DNA from: an uncultured Pelagibacteraceae bacterium
GTDB taxonomy: Bacteria > Pseudomonadota > Alphaproteobacteria > Pelagibacterales > Pelagibacteraceae
Direction of reading: 5' to 3'
Assembly (NCBI GenBank): GCA_902618695.1
Contig: CACNCB010000010.1
Location: 1-55,556, forward strand
Length of the DNA: 55,556 nt
Below are positions 25,902-33,671 of the stretch, one piece after another (positions within the stretch are counted from its first letter, which is position 1; every line of letters starts with the position of its first letter). The notes under the pieces were generated by a model. That model worked only from the letters and a program-made list of their open reading frames with translations. It was not told where the DNA came from and searched no databases. The translations under genes and the position numbers were made by a program.

Positions 25902-27068
25902 CTAGCTTGCTCTTTGAATATTTGTGTCTGTTGGTTTTATATTGGGAATAACTTCTTCTGTAAATAATTTGATACTTTTCATACAATCTTCATGTTTTAT
26001 ACCTGGAAAGTTAGACCAGACTTGTAAATTTTGAAGATTTAATTCTCTCTGAAGTTCTTTTATTTTTTCTATTACAAACTCAGGTGTTCCAAATAAAAGA
26101 TTTCTTTTATGTAGAAATTCATAATTTAATAAATCAAGCTTATTTTTTGTTTCTGGTAATTTTTCATCTGGATCCATATGATTTCCCAATCCTCTCCAAT
26201 GACAAACCCATCTCATATAATTTACTATATGTTCTCCAGCCATCTTTTCAGCCTCTTCCATAGTTTCTGCAACAAACATATCTCTAACTAAACTAATACC
26301 TTCACCTAAAGGTACATCTCTATTTTCAGCTTTAGATTTTGCCTGTTTATAAATTTCAAATCTTTTTTTCAAAGCTTTTACAGTTGGGATCCACATAATT
26401 GTATTAAGTCCATTTTCTGCTGCCCACTGAATTGATCTTTCTCCATCAACTACTTGAGAAATAGGTGGAAAAGGTTTTTGATAAGGTTTTGGTAATACAG
26501 ATATTTGTTTTAATTCATTTGTTTTTAAATCTACAACATTTTCTTTTGGAGGACTCATCTCGTGTTGCCAAATAAAATTAGGAGATGGATAAGTGTAAAA
26601 TTCTCCTTGATGTGCAAAGAAGTCCTCAGACCATGCTTTTTTCATTATGTCTAATGTTTCTGAAAATAGTCTAAAATTTTTTGCTTGGTCTTTTAAGTCA
26701 GCTTCTTTGTTCATGTTGATGGCTTCTCTCCCATAAACACCTCTACCAATACCTACTTCCACTCTTCCTTTTGACATTTGATCGAGTGTTGCAATATCTT
26801 CTGCGAGTCTTATAGGATTATGAAACGTAATTACATTACAAGCTTGTCCTAAGCGTATATTTTTAGTTCTTGCTGCAGCATCTGTGCACATCATTAGTGG
26901 ATTAGTACAAGACTCCATTCCTTCATGATTAAAATGATGCTCGGTATACCAAATAGAATTCCAATTATTTTGATCACAATATTCCGTGATCTCTCTAGCT
27001 TCGTCTAATAGTTGGGTATAGGGTTTTTTATCCCAATTTGTAGTATTACAAAAATATCCAAAGTTCAT
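25902..27068 (-). CDS. LLM-class flavin-dependent monooxygenase
   Basis: This 388-residue luciferase-like (TIM-barrel) monooxygenase opens with MNFGYFCNTTNWD. WYTEHHFNHEGMESCTNPLMM carries the His-His pair seen in bacterial-luciferase relatives, followed by NVITFHNPIRLAEDIATLDQMSKGRVEVGIGRG, the FMN-binding core. It would use FMNH2 from a separate reductase, which is not seen in the window. The start at 27068 is set by a perfect AAAGGAGG; an earlier in-frame ATG would add 14 residues with no such site. It is the first gene of the four-gene minus-strand operon. The strong ribosome-binding site implies high expression. Confidence 0.88.
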   Translation of the reverse strand: MNFGYFCNTTNWDKKPYTQLLDEAREITEYCDQNNWNSIWYTEHHFNHEGMESCTNPLMMCTDAAARTKNIRLGQACNVITFHNPIRLAEDIATLDQMSKGRVEVGIGRGVYGREAINMNKEADLKDQAKNFRLFSETLDIMKKAWSEDFFAHQGEFYTYPSPNFIWQHEMSPPKENVVDLKTNELKQISVLPKPYQKPFPPISQVVDGERSIQWAAENGLNTIMWIPTVKALKKRFEIYKQAKSKAENRDVPLGEGISLVRDMFVAETMEEAEKMAGEHIVNYMRWVCHWRGLGNHMDPDEKLPETKNKLDLLNYEFLHKRNLLFGTPEFVIEKIKELQRELNLQNLQVWSNFPGIKHEDCMKSIKLFTEEVIPNIKPTDTNIQRAS

Positions 27069-27173
27069 AAAGCCTCCTTTAAAAATTAATTTAAAGACGA
27101 CCGATCCCACTTTCGTAAATTTTTGAATTTAACGACGAGTTATGTATCGCTTTATTTATAAACTTTATAATTA
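27069..27173 (-). promoter_or_regulatory. Leader of the LLM operon, with SD and possible hairpin
   Basis: This 105-base gap holds the Shine-Dalgarno AAAGGAGG (27080-27073 on the minus strand), four bases before the LLM ATG. A hairpin lies at 27113-27135: TCGTAAATT pairs with AATTTAACGA across a TTTG loop, with one bulged base. Short GTCGTC/GTCGTT repeats flank it. The region is unusually rich in G and C clusters (GACGACCGATCCCAC) compared with other gaps here. A promoter for the operon must lie here; the structured part could be regulatory RNA, but no known riboswitch was recognised. Confidence 0.4.
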
Positions 27174-28142
27174 CTAACGTTGATATTCAATAAATTTCTT
27201 TAAAGATTTGTTGAGAAATTTCTCATAAATTTCACCATTATTTTTAGATTTTCTTTTATTTAAAAATGATTGGTCCATTTTGAAATCATAGGAAGGTTCA
27301 AAGAAAAAAGGAACGGATAGCCTCCTACTTTTATTCCACAAAACCCTATGATTGGTTGCTTTAAATTTACCCTTACTTAAATATTCTAAAGCTCTTCCCG
27401 TATTTACTACTAAAGCCTTTTTATTAAATGGTACATCATACCATTTTTTGTTTTTTCTATTTTGTACTTGTAATCCACCTTTTCTATCTTGGTAGAGAAC
27501 TGTAAATATTCCACTATCAACATGAGTTTCACATCCAAGTGCTACCCCATCTTGTTTTGATATTTCTACTGGTTTAGTTTGATTTGGGTAATAATTAAAT
27601 CTTAATGTACTTAAAGTTTTTAATCTTGAAAAAGCTGTATTAGAAACATCAGGATTTTTTTTATTAAGTTTAATTACACTTTTAAACAAAGTTTCACTTA
27701 ATCTATAAATATTATCAAAATATTTGTTTAAAATATTAATTGATCTTTTATTTAAACATTTACCAAGATTAAGAAATTCTATGTATTGATTATTAAGATT
27801 TGAAGAATATTCTTTAGTTACTTTTAAATCACCAATATCTAAACCTTCTTTTCCATTCACATCGTTAGGAAAATATCCTCTGTATAAATTTTTATTTATT
27901 TTATTCCATTTTTTAGGTGCTAATTTTCTTTTCGTTTTGTCTGGTAAATTAAAAAATTTGTTTCCAACTTCGCATGTTTTTTTAATTTCTTTCAGATTTA
28001 TTCCATGTCCAGTAATTTGAAAAAATCCTACATTGATGCAAGCTTTTTCAATTTCTTTAATTGTTTTAAATGCATTTTGGGTTTCAAAATTATTTTTAAT
28101 TAAAGATGATATATTAATTGTTGGTATAAAGTTCTTGTTCAT
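27174..28142 (-). CDS. 2-oxoglutarate/Fe(II) oxygenase, isopenicillin-N-synthase-like
   Basis: This 322-residue protein has the DIOX_N segment (CINVGFFQITGHGI near residue 35) and the double-stranded beta-helix core. The iron ligands are His207 and Asp209 (ETHVDSG) and His265 (ATNHRVLW), and the 2-oxoglutarate-binding RxS is at 274-276 (RLSVPFF). The catalytic set is complete. The family hydroxylates or desaturates small metabolites; the substrate is unknown. Its start overlaps the stop of the upstream EamA exporter as ATGA, so enzyme and exporter form a two-gene unit and may share a metabolite. It is lysine/asparagine rich. Confidence 0.88.
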   Translation of the reverse strand: MNKNFIPTINISSLIKNNFETQNAFKTIKEIEKACINVGFFQITGHGINLKEIKKTCEVGNKFFNLPDKTKRKLAPKKWNKINKNLYRGYFPNDVNGKEGLDIGDLKVTKEYSSNLNNQYIEFLNLGKCLNKRSINILNKYFDNIYRLSETLFKSVIKLNKKNPDVSNTAFSRLKTLSTLRFNYYPNQTKPVEISKQDGVALGCETHVDSGIFTVLYQDRKGGLQVQNRKNKKWYDVPFNKKALVVNTGRALEYLSKGKFKATNHRVLWNKSRRLSVPFFFEPSYDFKMDQSFLNKRKSKNNGEIYEKFLNKSLKKFIEYQR

Positions 28143-29092
28143 CTTCTGACAGGTGTTTCTGTTGCAATATATTGATCTCTAGCTTTTTCTCTTATGTAAA
28201 TATAAATTCCAGCTGCTATTATGCATGCAATACCAATAAATGTTCTGACCGAGGGTATTTCATTAAATAAGAAATAACCTGGGATCATAGACATTATAAT
28301 TAAAGAATATTCAAATAATGATACAACCGACGGTGAAGCAATGATGTATGCAGTGAAAATACAAACAAAGGCAATTGAGGCGGCAAAACCAAAAAATAAA
28401 ATAAATTTCCAAGTATATTCAATGTTTGAAAACCATTCTCTAAATATAAATTGAGTAGTGGGATCAAAATTAGAATCATTAAGTTGACCGTTACCCATAA
28501 AGATAAAGATAATTCCACAAAGTATTAATGCTATAAGATAGAAATAAAAGAGTTGAGTGTTAACATCATCTTTGTCAGAAGTGTATTTGGTTATTGTCAT
28601 TGAGGCTGCATAAAAAAATGCACACAGAATAGGCAATAAACTTTTGTAGTCAAAATCAGAAAAGTTTGGATCCAAAACAATAAACACGCCTATAAAACCA
28701 AACAGGATTGCAGACCATCTTCTAATTCCAATAAACTCTTTCAAAAAAAATTTAGCAAAAATTGATACAAAAAATGGACATGAAAAAAATAAAGCATTTG
28801 CTGTAGCTAAAGGCATATAGGTTAGTGAGATAAAGAATGCTGAAAAGGCTAAAAAGTGAAGAATTACTCTTAAAATTGTAAAAAAAGGATAAAAGGTTTT
28901 TAAAGAAACTTTTTGACGTTTAAATTTGATGTAACCAAAAAGTAAAAATGCAGCAACAAAATATCTTCCAAAAAAGATTTCATACAATGAAGCTTTTTCA
29001 AAAATAAATTTGATTAATGAATCCTGCATTGCAAACATAGTCATCGCTGCAATTACTAAAAGAATTCCTTTTGAGTTGTTATCGCTGCTCAT
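28139..29092 (-). CDS. EamA-family (DMT) transporter
   Basis: This 317-residue, ten-helix membrane protein has two EamA repeats (MTMFAMQDSLIKFIFEKA at the start, and SLLPILCAFFYAASMTITKY in the middle). It ends in a basic cytoplasmic tail (REKARDQYIATETPVRR). The RxxS-EIFFGRYFVAAFLL segment is typical of RhaT/YdcZ-type DMT members. It is coupled by a four-base overlap to the IPNS-like oxygenase downstream and is divergent from the arginase-family gene across a 63-base AT-rich promoter region. Confidence 0.85.
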   Translation of the reverse strand: MSSDNNSKGILLVIAAMTMFAMQDSLIKFIFEKASLYEIFFGRYFVAAFLLFGYIKFKRQKVSLKTFYPFFTILRVILHFLAFSAFFISLTYMPLATANALFFSCPFFVSIFAKFFLKEFIGIRRWSAILFGFIGVFIVLDPNFSDFDYKSLLPILCAFFYAASMTITKYTSDKDDVNTQLFYFYLIALILCGIIFIFMGNGQLNDSNFDPTTQFIFREWFSNIEYTWKFILFFGFAASIAFVCIFTAYIIASPSVVSLFEYSLIIMSMIPGYFLFNEIPSVRTFIGIACIIAAGIYIYIREKARDQYIATETPVRR

Positions 29093-29155
29093 TTATGCTC
29101 TATATCAAAAAATAATATGTTTTTAAATTTATTAAATTTATGTCATATTTAATTT

Positions 29156-30142
29156 ATGATTTCTGAAGAAGATAAAATAATGATGGAAACCCTTTACTGG
29201 TGGGGTATCCCAACTTTATTTAGATGTAAAAATGATCCAGATCCAAAAAATTGTGACATTGCATTAGTAGGTGTACCTCATAGTACTGGAAATGGAACAA
29301 CAGAAAGAGATCAGCATTTAGGTCCGAGAGCAGTGAGAAACATTTCAGCAATGTTGAAACGTTCTCATTTTGATTACAAAATTGATCCTTGGAAAGATAA
29401 TAAAATTCACGATTTAGGAGATGTTCCATTTCCCGAGGCTAATGATAATGAAAAATGTATAGAAAGAATTTCATCTTTTTATGATCTAATAGAACAAGCT
29501 GAAAAGCCGGTAGTTTCAATTGGTGGAGATCATTCAGTAACTGGTGGAATTGTTCAAAGTTTAGCAAAAAAAAACTCAAAATTAACTAAAGGAAAAAAAA
29601 TAACATTTCTTCATTTTGATGCTCATACAGATTGTTTTGAAAAATTAGATCACTTTTTGGGCGCAAAAAAATCTGCAGCACATTGGGCCTCTTATTTAGT
29701 AAAACAAGGAAATGTAGATCCACATACAAGTACACAGATAGGTATAAGAGGAAATCCTAGAACGCTAGATTGGTTACAAGCAAGTTATGATATTGGATAT
29801 CAAGTAATAACCATGGATGAATATAGAAAGTGGGGACATGAAAAATGTATAAAAATGATTTTAGATAGATTAGGTGATAATCCTATTTACGTTACATTTG
29901 ATTTAGATTGTTTAGATCCATCAGTTGCTCCAGGAGTGGCAAATATTGAGCCTGCCTATAAAGGATTTAATATGGATGAGGCACGAAAATTGATTCAGTG
30001 TTTAAAAGGTAAAAATGTAATTGGTGGAGATGTTGCATGTTTGATGCCAACAAAAGATAGTCCAAATCAAATTACAGCAATGGTTGCAGCATCAATTATG
30101 TTTGAAATTATTTGTTTAATTTCAGTTTATCGAAATAAATAG
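29156..30142 (+). CDS. Arginase/agmatinase-family ureohydrolase
   Basis: This 328-residue protein has a full binuclear manganese site: His126 (GGDHS), Asp155/His157/Asp159 (DAHTD) and Asp249/Asp251 (DLDCLD). The family hydrolyses guanidino groups to urea (arginine, agmatine, guanidinobutyrate, guanidine and others). The GAKKSAAHWASYLVKQG loop after the second motif differs from the YTHGT-type loop of agmatinase. The substrate is therefore probably not agmatine, and the second family member at 47678 has the agmatinase-like loop. It is a single plus-strand gene between two minus-strand units. An alternative ATG lies eight codons in. Confidence 0.88.
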   Translation: MISEEDKIMMETLYWWGIPTLFRCKNDPDPKNCDIALVGVPHSTGNGTTERDQHLGPRAVRNISAMLKRSHFDYKIDPWKDNKIHDLGDVPFPEANDNEKCIERISSFYDLIEQAEKPVVSIGGDHSVTGGIVQSLAKKNSKLTKGKKITFLHFDAHTDCFEKLDHFLGAKKSAAHWASYLVKQGNVDPHTSTQIGIRGNPRTLDWLQASYDIGYQVITMDEYRKWGHEKCIKMILDRLGDNPIYVTFDLDCLDPSVAPGVANIEPAYKGFNMDEARKLIQCLKGKNVIGGDVACLMPTKDSPNQITAMVAASIMFEIICLISVYRNK

Positions 30143-30174
30143 ATTTAATCAAAATAACTAAGTTGGATATTTAA

Positions 30175-30633
30175 TTATTTCTTTAACTTAGAGGATAATT
30201 GAAGTCCATCTTTAGAAAATTTTAATTTATGTTCTTTTATAAAATGATCCATTAGTTTTATTTTTTCACCTTCAAATTCAGTGACCTTTCGTTTACTTAA
30301 ATCAATATAAAGAGATATCCATTCCATAGAAGCAGAAATGTTGTTAGTTTCATTAGAAATCATTTCCATTTTCAAATGCAATCTTTTTTTATCATGATCA
30401 AAATAAACAAGATTGACATCTACTTTTTCACCTTCTCTGATTTCATTTAAATATTTAGTAATGGTTTCAACCACCATAGTGCTTCTAGCTGAGTTTTTTG
30501 CAGCAGTTCCACCCATTTTAAATCTTTCAAGTGCAACTTCCCAAGCCTGATCAAATATTAAAACATAATAAGCCATGTTCATATGATTATTGTAGTCAAC
30601 CCACTCTTTTTTAACTTCAAAAGTTTTTAGTAA
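30175..30633 (-). CDS. Hotdog-fold thioesterase (betainyl-CoA thioesterase-like)
   Basis: This is a 4HBT-type acyl-CoA thioesterase of about 153 residues. The active-site motif EWVDYNNHMNMAYYVLIFDQAWE carries the catalytic Asp near residue 14. This wording matches the thioesterases linked to carnitine 3-dehydrogenase (betainyl-CoA thioesterases). The reading frame opens with GTG whose first base is 30636; no ATG occurs before the active site, so the coding start is that GTG or the next codon. It directly follows the proV-like gene. Together with the gamma-butyrobetaine oxygenase 2 kb away it points to betaine/carnitine metabolism. Confidence 0.8.
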   Translation of the reverse strand, partial: LLKTFEVKKEWVDYNNHMNMAYYVLIFDQAWEVALERFKMGGTAAKNSARSTMVVETITKYLNEIREGEKVDVNLVYFDHDKKRLHLKMEMISNETNNISASMEWISLYIDLSKRKVTEFEGEKIKLMDHFIKEHKLKFSKDGLQLSSKLKK

Positions 30634-30637
30634 CACT

Positions 30638-31663
30638 TTAAGATCTTATTAATGAAGATTGTAATTCTTGATTTGAAATGTATCCCTTTACATTTCCACT
30701 TTTGTCAACCACTTCACAGTTTGTGTCAGAGCATACTATTTTAGGTAAAAAATCTTCAATAAACTCATCCTCATTTACTTTTATTAGGTTTGATTTATCA
30801 ATATTATTTGCTTGCTCAGCTGTTTTCATTATGATTTTTGCTTTGATAACTTTTGCTCTATTAACATCTTTTACAAAAGCTTTAACATAGTCATCAGCAG
30901 GGTTCATAATTATTTCCTCAGGAGTACCTACTTGAACTAGTTTGCCTGAATTTAATATTCCTATGTGATCACCTAATCTTAGTGATTCATCTAAATCATG
31001 AGTAATAAAAACAATGGTTTTTTTTAATTCTGCTTGAAGATCTATTAATTGTTTTTGCATATCGCTTCTAATTAATGGGTCAAGCGCACTGAACGCCTCA
31101 TCCATGAGCATAATATCTGTATCAGTTGCTAAAGCTCTTGCTAAACCTACACGTTGCTGCATTCCCCCTGACAATTGATTTGGGTATTGATTCTCAAAAC
31201 CATTAAGACCAACTGCATCAATTTTTTCCATTGAGATTTTATTCCTTTGCTCTTCAGATTTTCCTTGCATTTCCAATCCATAACCCACATTTTGAATCAC
31301 TGTTTTATGTGGGAAAAGTCCAAATCTTTGGAAAACCATACTCATTTTATGTCGTCTGAATTCAATGAGTTTTTCTTTATTTAGCGACATTACATTAGTA
31401 CCTTCAACTAAAATTTCACCATCGGTTGGGTCAATCAATCTATTCAAATGTCGAATGAGTGTCGATTTTCCTGATCCTGATAGCCCCATACATACAAAGG
31501 TCTCGCCTTCCTCTATTTTAAGAGAGACATTATCAAGACCAACTGTGTGACCAGTTTTTTCTAAAATTTCATCTTTTGTTGCGCCATCTTTTACCATTGG
31601 CAGTACAGAACTAGGCTTGTTTCCAAAAATTTTGTATACGTTGTTGATCTCAATTTTTGACAT
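30638..31663 (-). CDS. proV: Glycine betaine/proline ABC ATPase (ProV-like), orphan
   Basis: This 341-residue protein has a ProV-type N-terminal extension (KIFGNKPSSVLPMVKDGATKDEILEKTG), Walker A GLSGSGKST at 60-68, LSGGMQQRVGLARAL and MLMDEAFSALDP. After residue 260 comes a degenerate CBS-like region ending in EVVDKSGNVKGYISNQEL, much shorter than E. coli ProV (400 residues). ProV energises uptake of quaternary-amine osmolytes. No permease (ProW) or binding protein (ProX) is adjacent, so it must work with subunits encoded elsewhere. The thioesterase gene follows after one base. Confidence 0.9.
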   Translation of the reverse strand: MSKIEINNVYKIFGNKPSSVLPMVKDGATKDEILEKTGHTVGLDNVSLKIEEGETFVCMGLSGSGKSTLIRHLNRLIDPTDGEILVEGTNVMSLNKEKLIEFRRHKMSMVFQRFGLFPHKTVIQNVGYGLEMQGKSEEQRNKISMEKIDAVGLNGFENQYPNQLSGGMQQRVGLARALATDTDIMLMDEAFSALDPLIRSDMQKQLIDLQAELKKTIVFITHDLDESLRLGDHIGILNSGKLVQVGTPEEIIMNPADDYVKAFVKDVNRAKVIKAKIIMKTAEQANNIDKSNLIKVNEDEFIEDFLPKIVCSDTNCEVVDKSGNVKGYISNQELQSSLIRS

Positions 31664-31788
31664 GATGTAATGTTCTAACAGTTACAATGATTATATGTAA
31701 AACAAATATTATACAACTTATAATTGTTTTAAGAAATAACGCTTGTATTTATTTGCTTTTACTTAATTTTTAAATAAATATTTTATTT

Positions 31789-32520
31789 ATGGCACAAACA
31801 GATAAAGATGTGCGACTAGATTTGTCTGCTCTATATAGAATTTTACATATGTACGGTATGACTGATCTTGCAAATCAATGTGCAGGTGCAAGATCTGTTG
31901 AAGATAAGAATTGTTCTTTTGTTCACCCATATGGAATGTTTTATGAAGAAATTACAGCTTCATCTTTAGTTAAGATTGATCAAAATGGAAAAAAATTAGA
32001 TTCAGACGGACCTTGGTTGAATGATGGATGTATTAATCTTGCTCAATGGATTTTTAATAAAAGAAATGATGTAAACTTTTATGTTCACGGACATGCCAAT
32101 GATGTGATGGCAGTTGGTGGCACTAAAGAGGGTTTAATGTATCTTTCACAGGCTGCAGTTTATTTAAATCATCTCGTTGGATATATTGATTATGAATTTG
32201 TTGAAGACAAAGAATTTGGGACCAAATTTGAAAACCTAATTAGCAAACATGATATTCTGATTACAAGAAACCATGGATATTACACAGTTGGAAAAACTGC
32301 TGCAGAAGCATTTTTTAGAGCTTATTATCTAGAGCAAGCATGTTCAGTTCAGGTAAAAAATCTTGCTATGGGTTTAAACAAACATGAAATAGACAAACAA
32401 AAAGCAGCATATTTCTGGGAAAATATGAGTAACTCTGATGATTATAATTATGATGGAAAAACAGAGTGGGCTGCTTTATTAAGAAAACTTGAGAGAGAGC
32501 ATTCAAATTATAAAAATTAA
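31789..32520 (+). CDS. Class II aldolase/adducin-family protein
   Basis: This 243-residue protein has zinc-binding histidines His100 and His102 (FYVHGHAND) and a third in the TRNHGYYTVG segment, as in fuculose-phosphate aldolase relatives. The N-terminal HMYGMTDLANQCAGARSV matches the family's substrate loop, where the classical SGNxS is altered. Members act as aldolases, epimerases or decarboxylases on hydroxy-carbonyl compounds. Its last base starts the gamma-butyrobetaine-dioxygenase-like gene (TAATG), so the two are co-translated. A carbon-carbon cleavage or decarboxylation of a betaine-derived hydroxylated product is possible but unproven. Confidence 0.87.
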   Translation: MAQTDKDVRLDLSALYRILHMYGMTDLANQCAGARSVEDKNCSFVHPYGMFYEEITASSLVKIDQNGKKLDSDGPWLNDGCINLAQWIFNKRNDVNFYVHGHANDVMAVGGTKEGLMYLSQAAVYLNHLVGYIDYEFVEDKEFGTKFENLISKHDILITRNHGYYTVGKTAAEAFFRAYYLEQACSVQVKNLAMGLNKHEIDKQKAAYFWENMSNSDDYNYDGKTEWAALLRKLEREHSNYKN

Positions 32521-33671
32521 TGGAACAAAATTTTACTATTAAAAATATAAAAAAAAATTCCACAAACTTAGAGGTTGACTGGAGCGATGGAAAAAAAAGT
32601 AAATTTAATTATTTATGGCTAAGAGACAATTGTCCAACTGCACATGATAAAGACTCTCGTCATAGAATGTTTAATATTTTAAAAGTATCAAACAATATTA
32701 ACCCAAAAAAATTTGAAATTAATAACGAAGGCAAGCTTGAAATTGAATGGAGTGAAGGTGATCATATAAGTTATTATGACCAAAATTGGTTGAGAGAAAA
32801 CTGCTATACAATAAAAAATAATATAGAATATAAATCACCATATCAACTTTGGGATAACTCTTTACAAAATGACTTGAAATTAATTGAGATTGAACATGAT
32901 GAAATTATGAGTTCAGATGAAGGGCTTGTCAGATGGTTAGAACTCTTACATCATACTGGAATTGCTATAGTAAAAAATGCACCAACTGAAAATAATTCTG
33001 GATTTAAAATTTTAAACAGAATTAGCCATACTAGAGAAACTTTTTTTAAAACACCATTTGAAGTAATAAACATTCCTAAACCAAATAATTCTGCTTACAC
33101 AGCGCATGCTTTAAGAAATCATATGGATTTACCATGGTTTGAAACACCACCTGGCTATCAATTTCTTCATTGTTTAGTAAATTCTGCAACAGGAGGAGAT
33201 TCATCCGCTGTAGATGGCTTTGCAGTAGCGGATTATTTGAGAAAAAATGAGAAAGAAATATTTGATACGTTAGTAAACGTTCATTTAAAATTTAGAGACA
33301 TGGATTATACCCAAGAGTCTGTTAGAAGTTATTATGCACCCGCAATATCTCTAACCAAAGATAGCGATTACCATGATATTCGGTTTAGTGTAGCAACTAT
33401 GGATGCTCTAGACTGTCATCCTGATTTAATGGATAAAGTTTACAAAGCCCATCACCGATTTGGAAATTTGCTTCATGACGATCAATTCCAGATTAAATTT
33501 AGATTAGGACCAGGTGATATCTTTTCTTTTAATAATAGACGATTATTACATGGTAGAACTGAATATGATCCAAACTCAGGACATAGACACTTACAAGGTT
33601 ATTATATGGATCGAGATGAAATTGTTGGAAGACTAAGATATTTAAAAAACTTGGTTAACTCCAACCAGTAA
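32520..33671 (+). CDS. Gamma-butyrobetaine dioxygenase-like (BBOX/TauD) oxygenase
   Basis: This 383-residue protein has two domains. The N-terminal DUF971-type domain contains YLWLRDNC, where BBOX has a zinc finger (three Cys and one His). Here the cysteines after the first are replaced (CPTAHD), so zinc is probably not bound. The TauD-type core has iron ligands His201 and Asp203 (RNHMDLPWFETPPGYQFLHC) and the distal His in NNRRLLHGRTEYD. ATGGDSSAVDGFAVAD and HRHLQGYYMDRDEIVGRL are strongly BBOX-like. BBOX hydroxylates gamma-butyrobetaine to carnitine; a related trimethylammonium substrate is possible. It is coupled to the aldolase gene and convergent with an ALDH gene (17-base overlap). Confidence 0.87.
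   Translation: MEQNFTIKNIKKNSTNLEVDWSDGKKSKFNYLWLRDNCPTAHDKDSRHRMFNILKVSNNINPKKFEINNEGKLEIEWSEGDHISYYDQNWLRENCYTIKNNIEYKSPYQLWDNSLQNDLKLIEIEHDEIMSSDEGLVRWLELLHHTGIAIVKNAPTENNSGFKILNRISHTRETFFKTPFEVINIPKPNNSAYTAHALRNHMDLPWFETPPGYQFLHCLVNSATGGDSSAVDGFAVADYLRKNEKEIFDTLVNVHLKFRDMDYTQESVRSYYAPAISLTKDSDYHDIRFSVATMDALDCHPDLMDKVYKAHHRFGNLLHDDQFQIKFRLGPGDIFSFNNRRLLHGRTEYDPNSGHRHLQGYYMDRDEIVGRLRYLKNLVNSNQ

Noticed and set aside
30158..30191. 7-bp inverted repeat CTAAGTT/AACTTAG at the convergent end of the ureohydrolase and thioesterase genes
   Set aside because: The stem is short and AT-rich, has a 20-base loop, lacks a T run and extends into coding sequence; too weak to call a terminator.
31699..31730. 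AAAACAA/TTGTTTT dyad in the divergent proV-aldolase gap
   Set aside because: Seven-base AT-rich arms with an 18-base spacer are expected by chance at this base composition.
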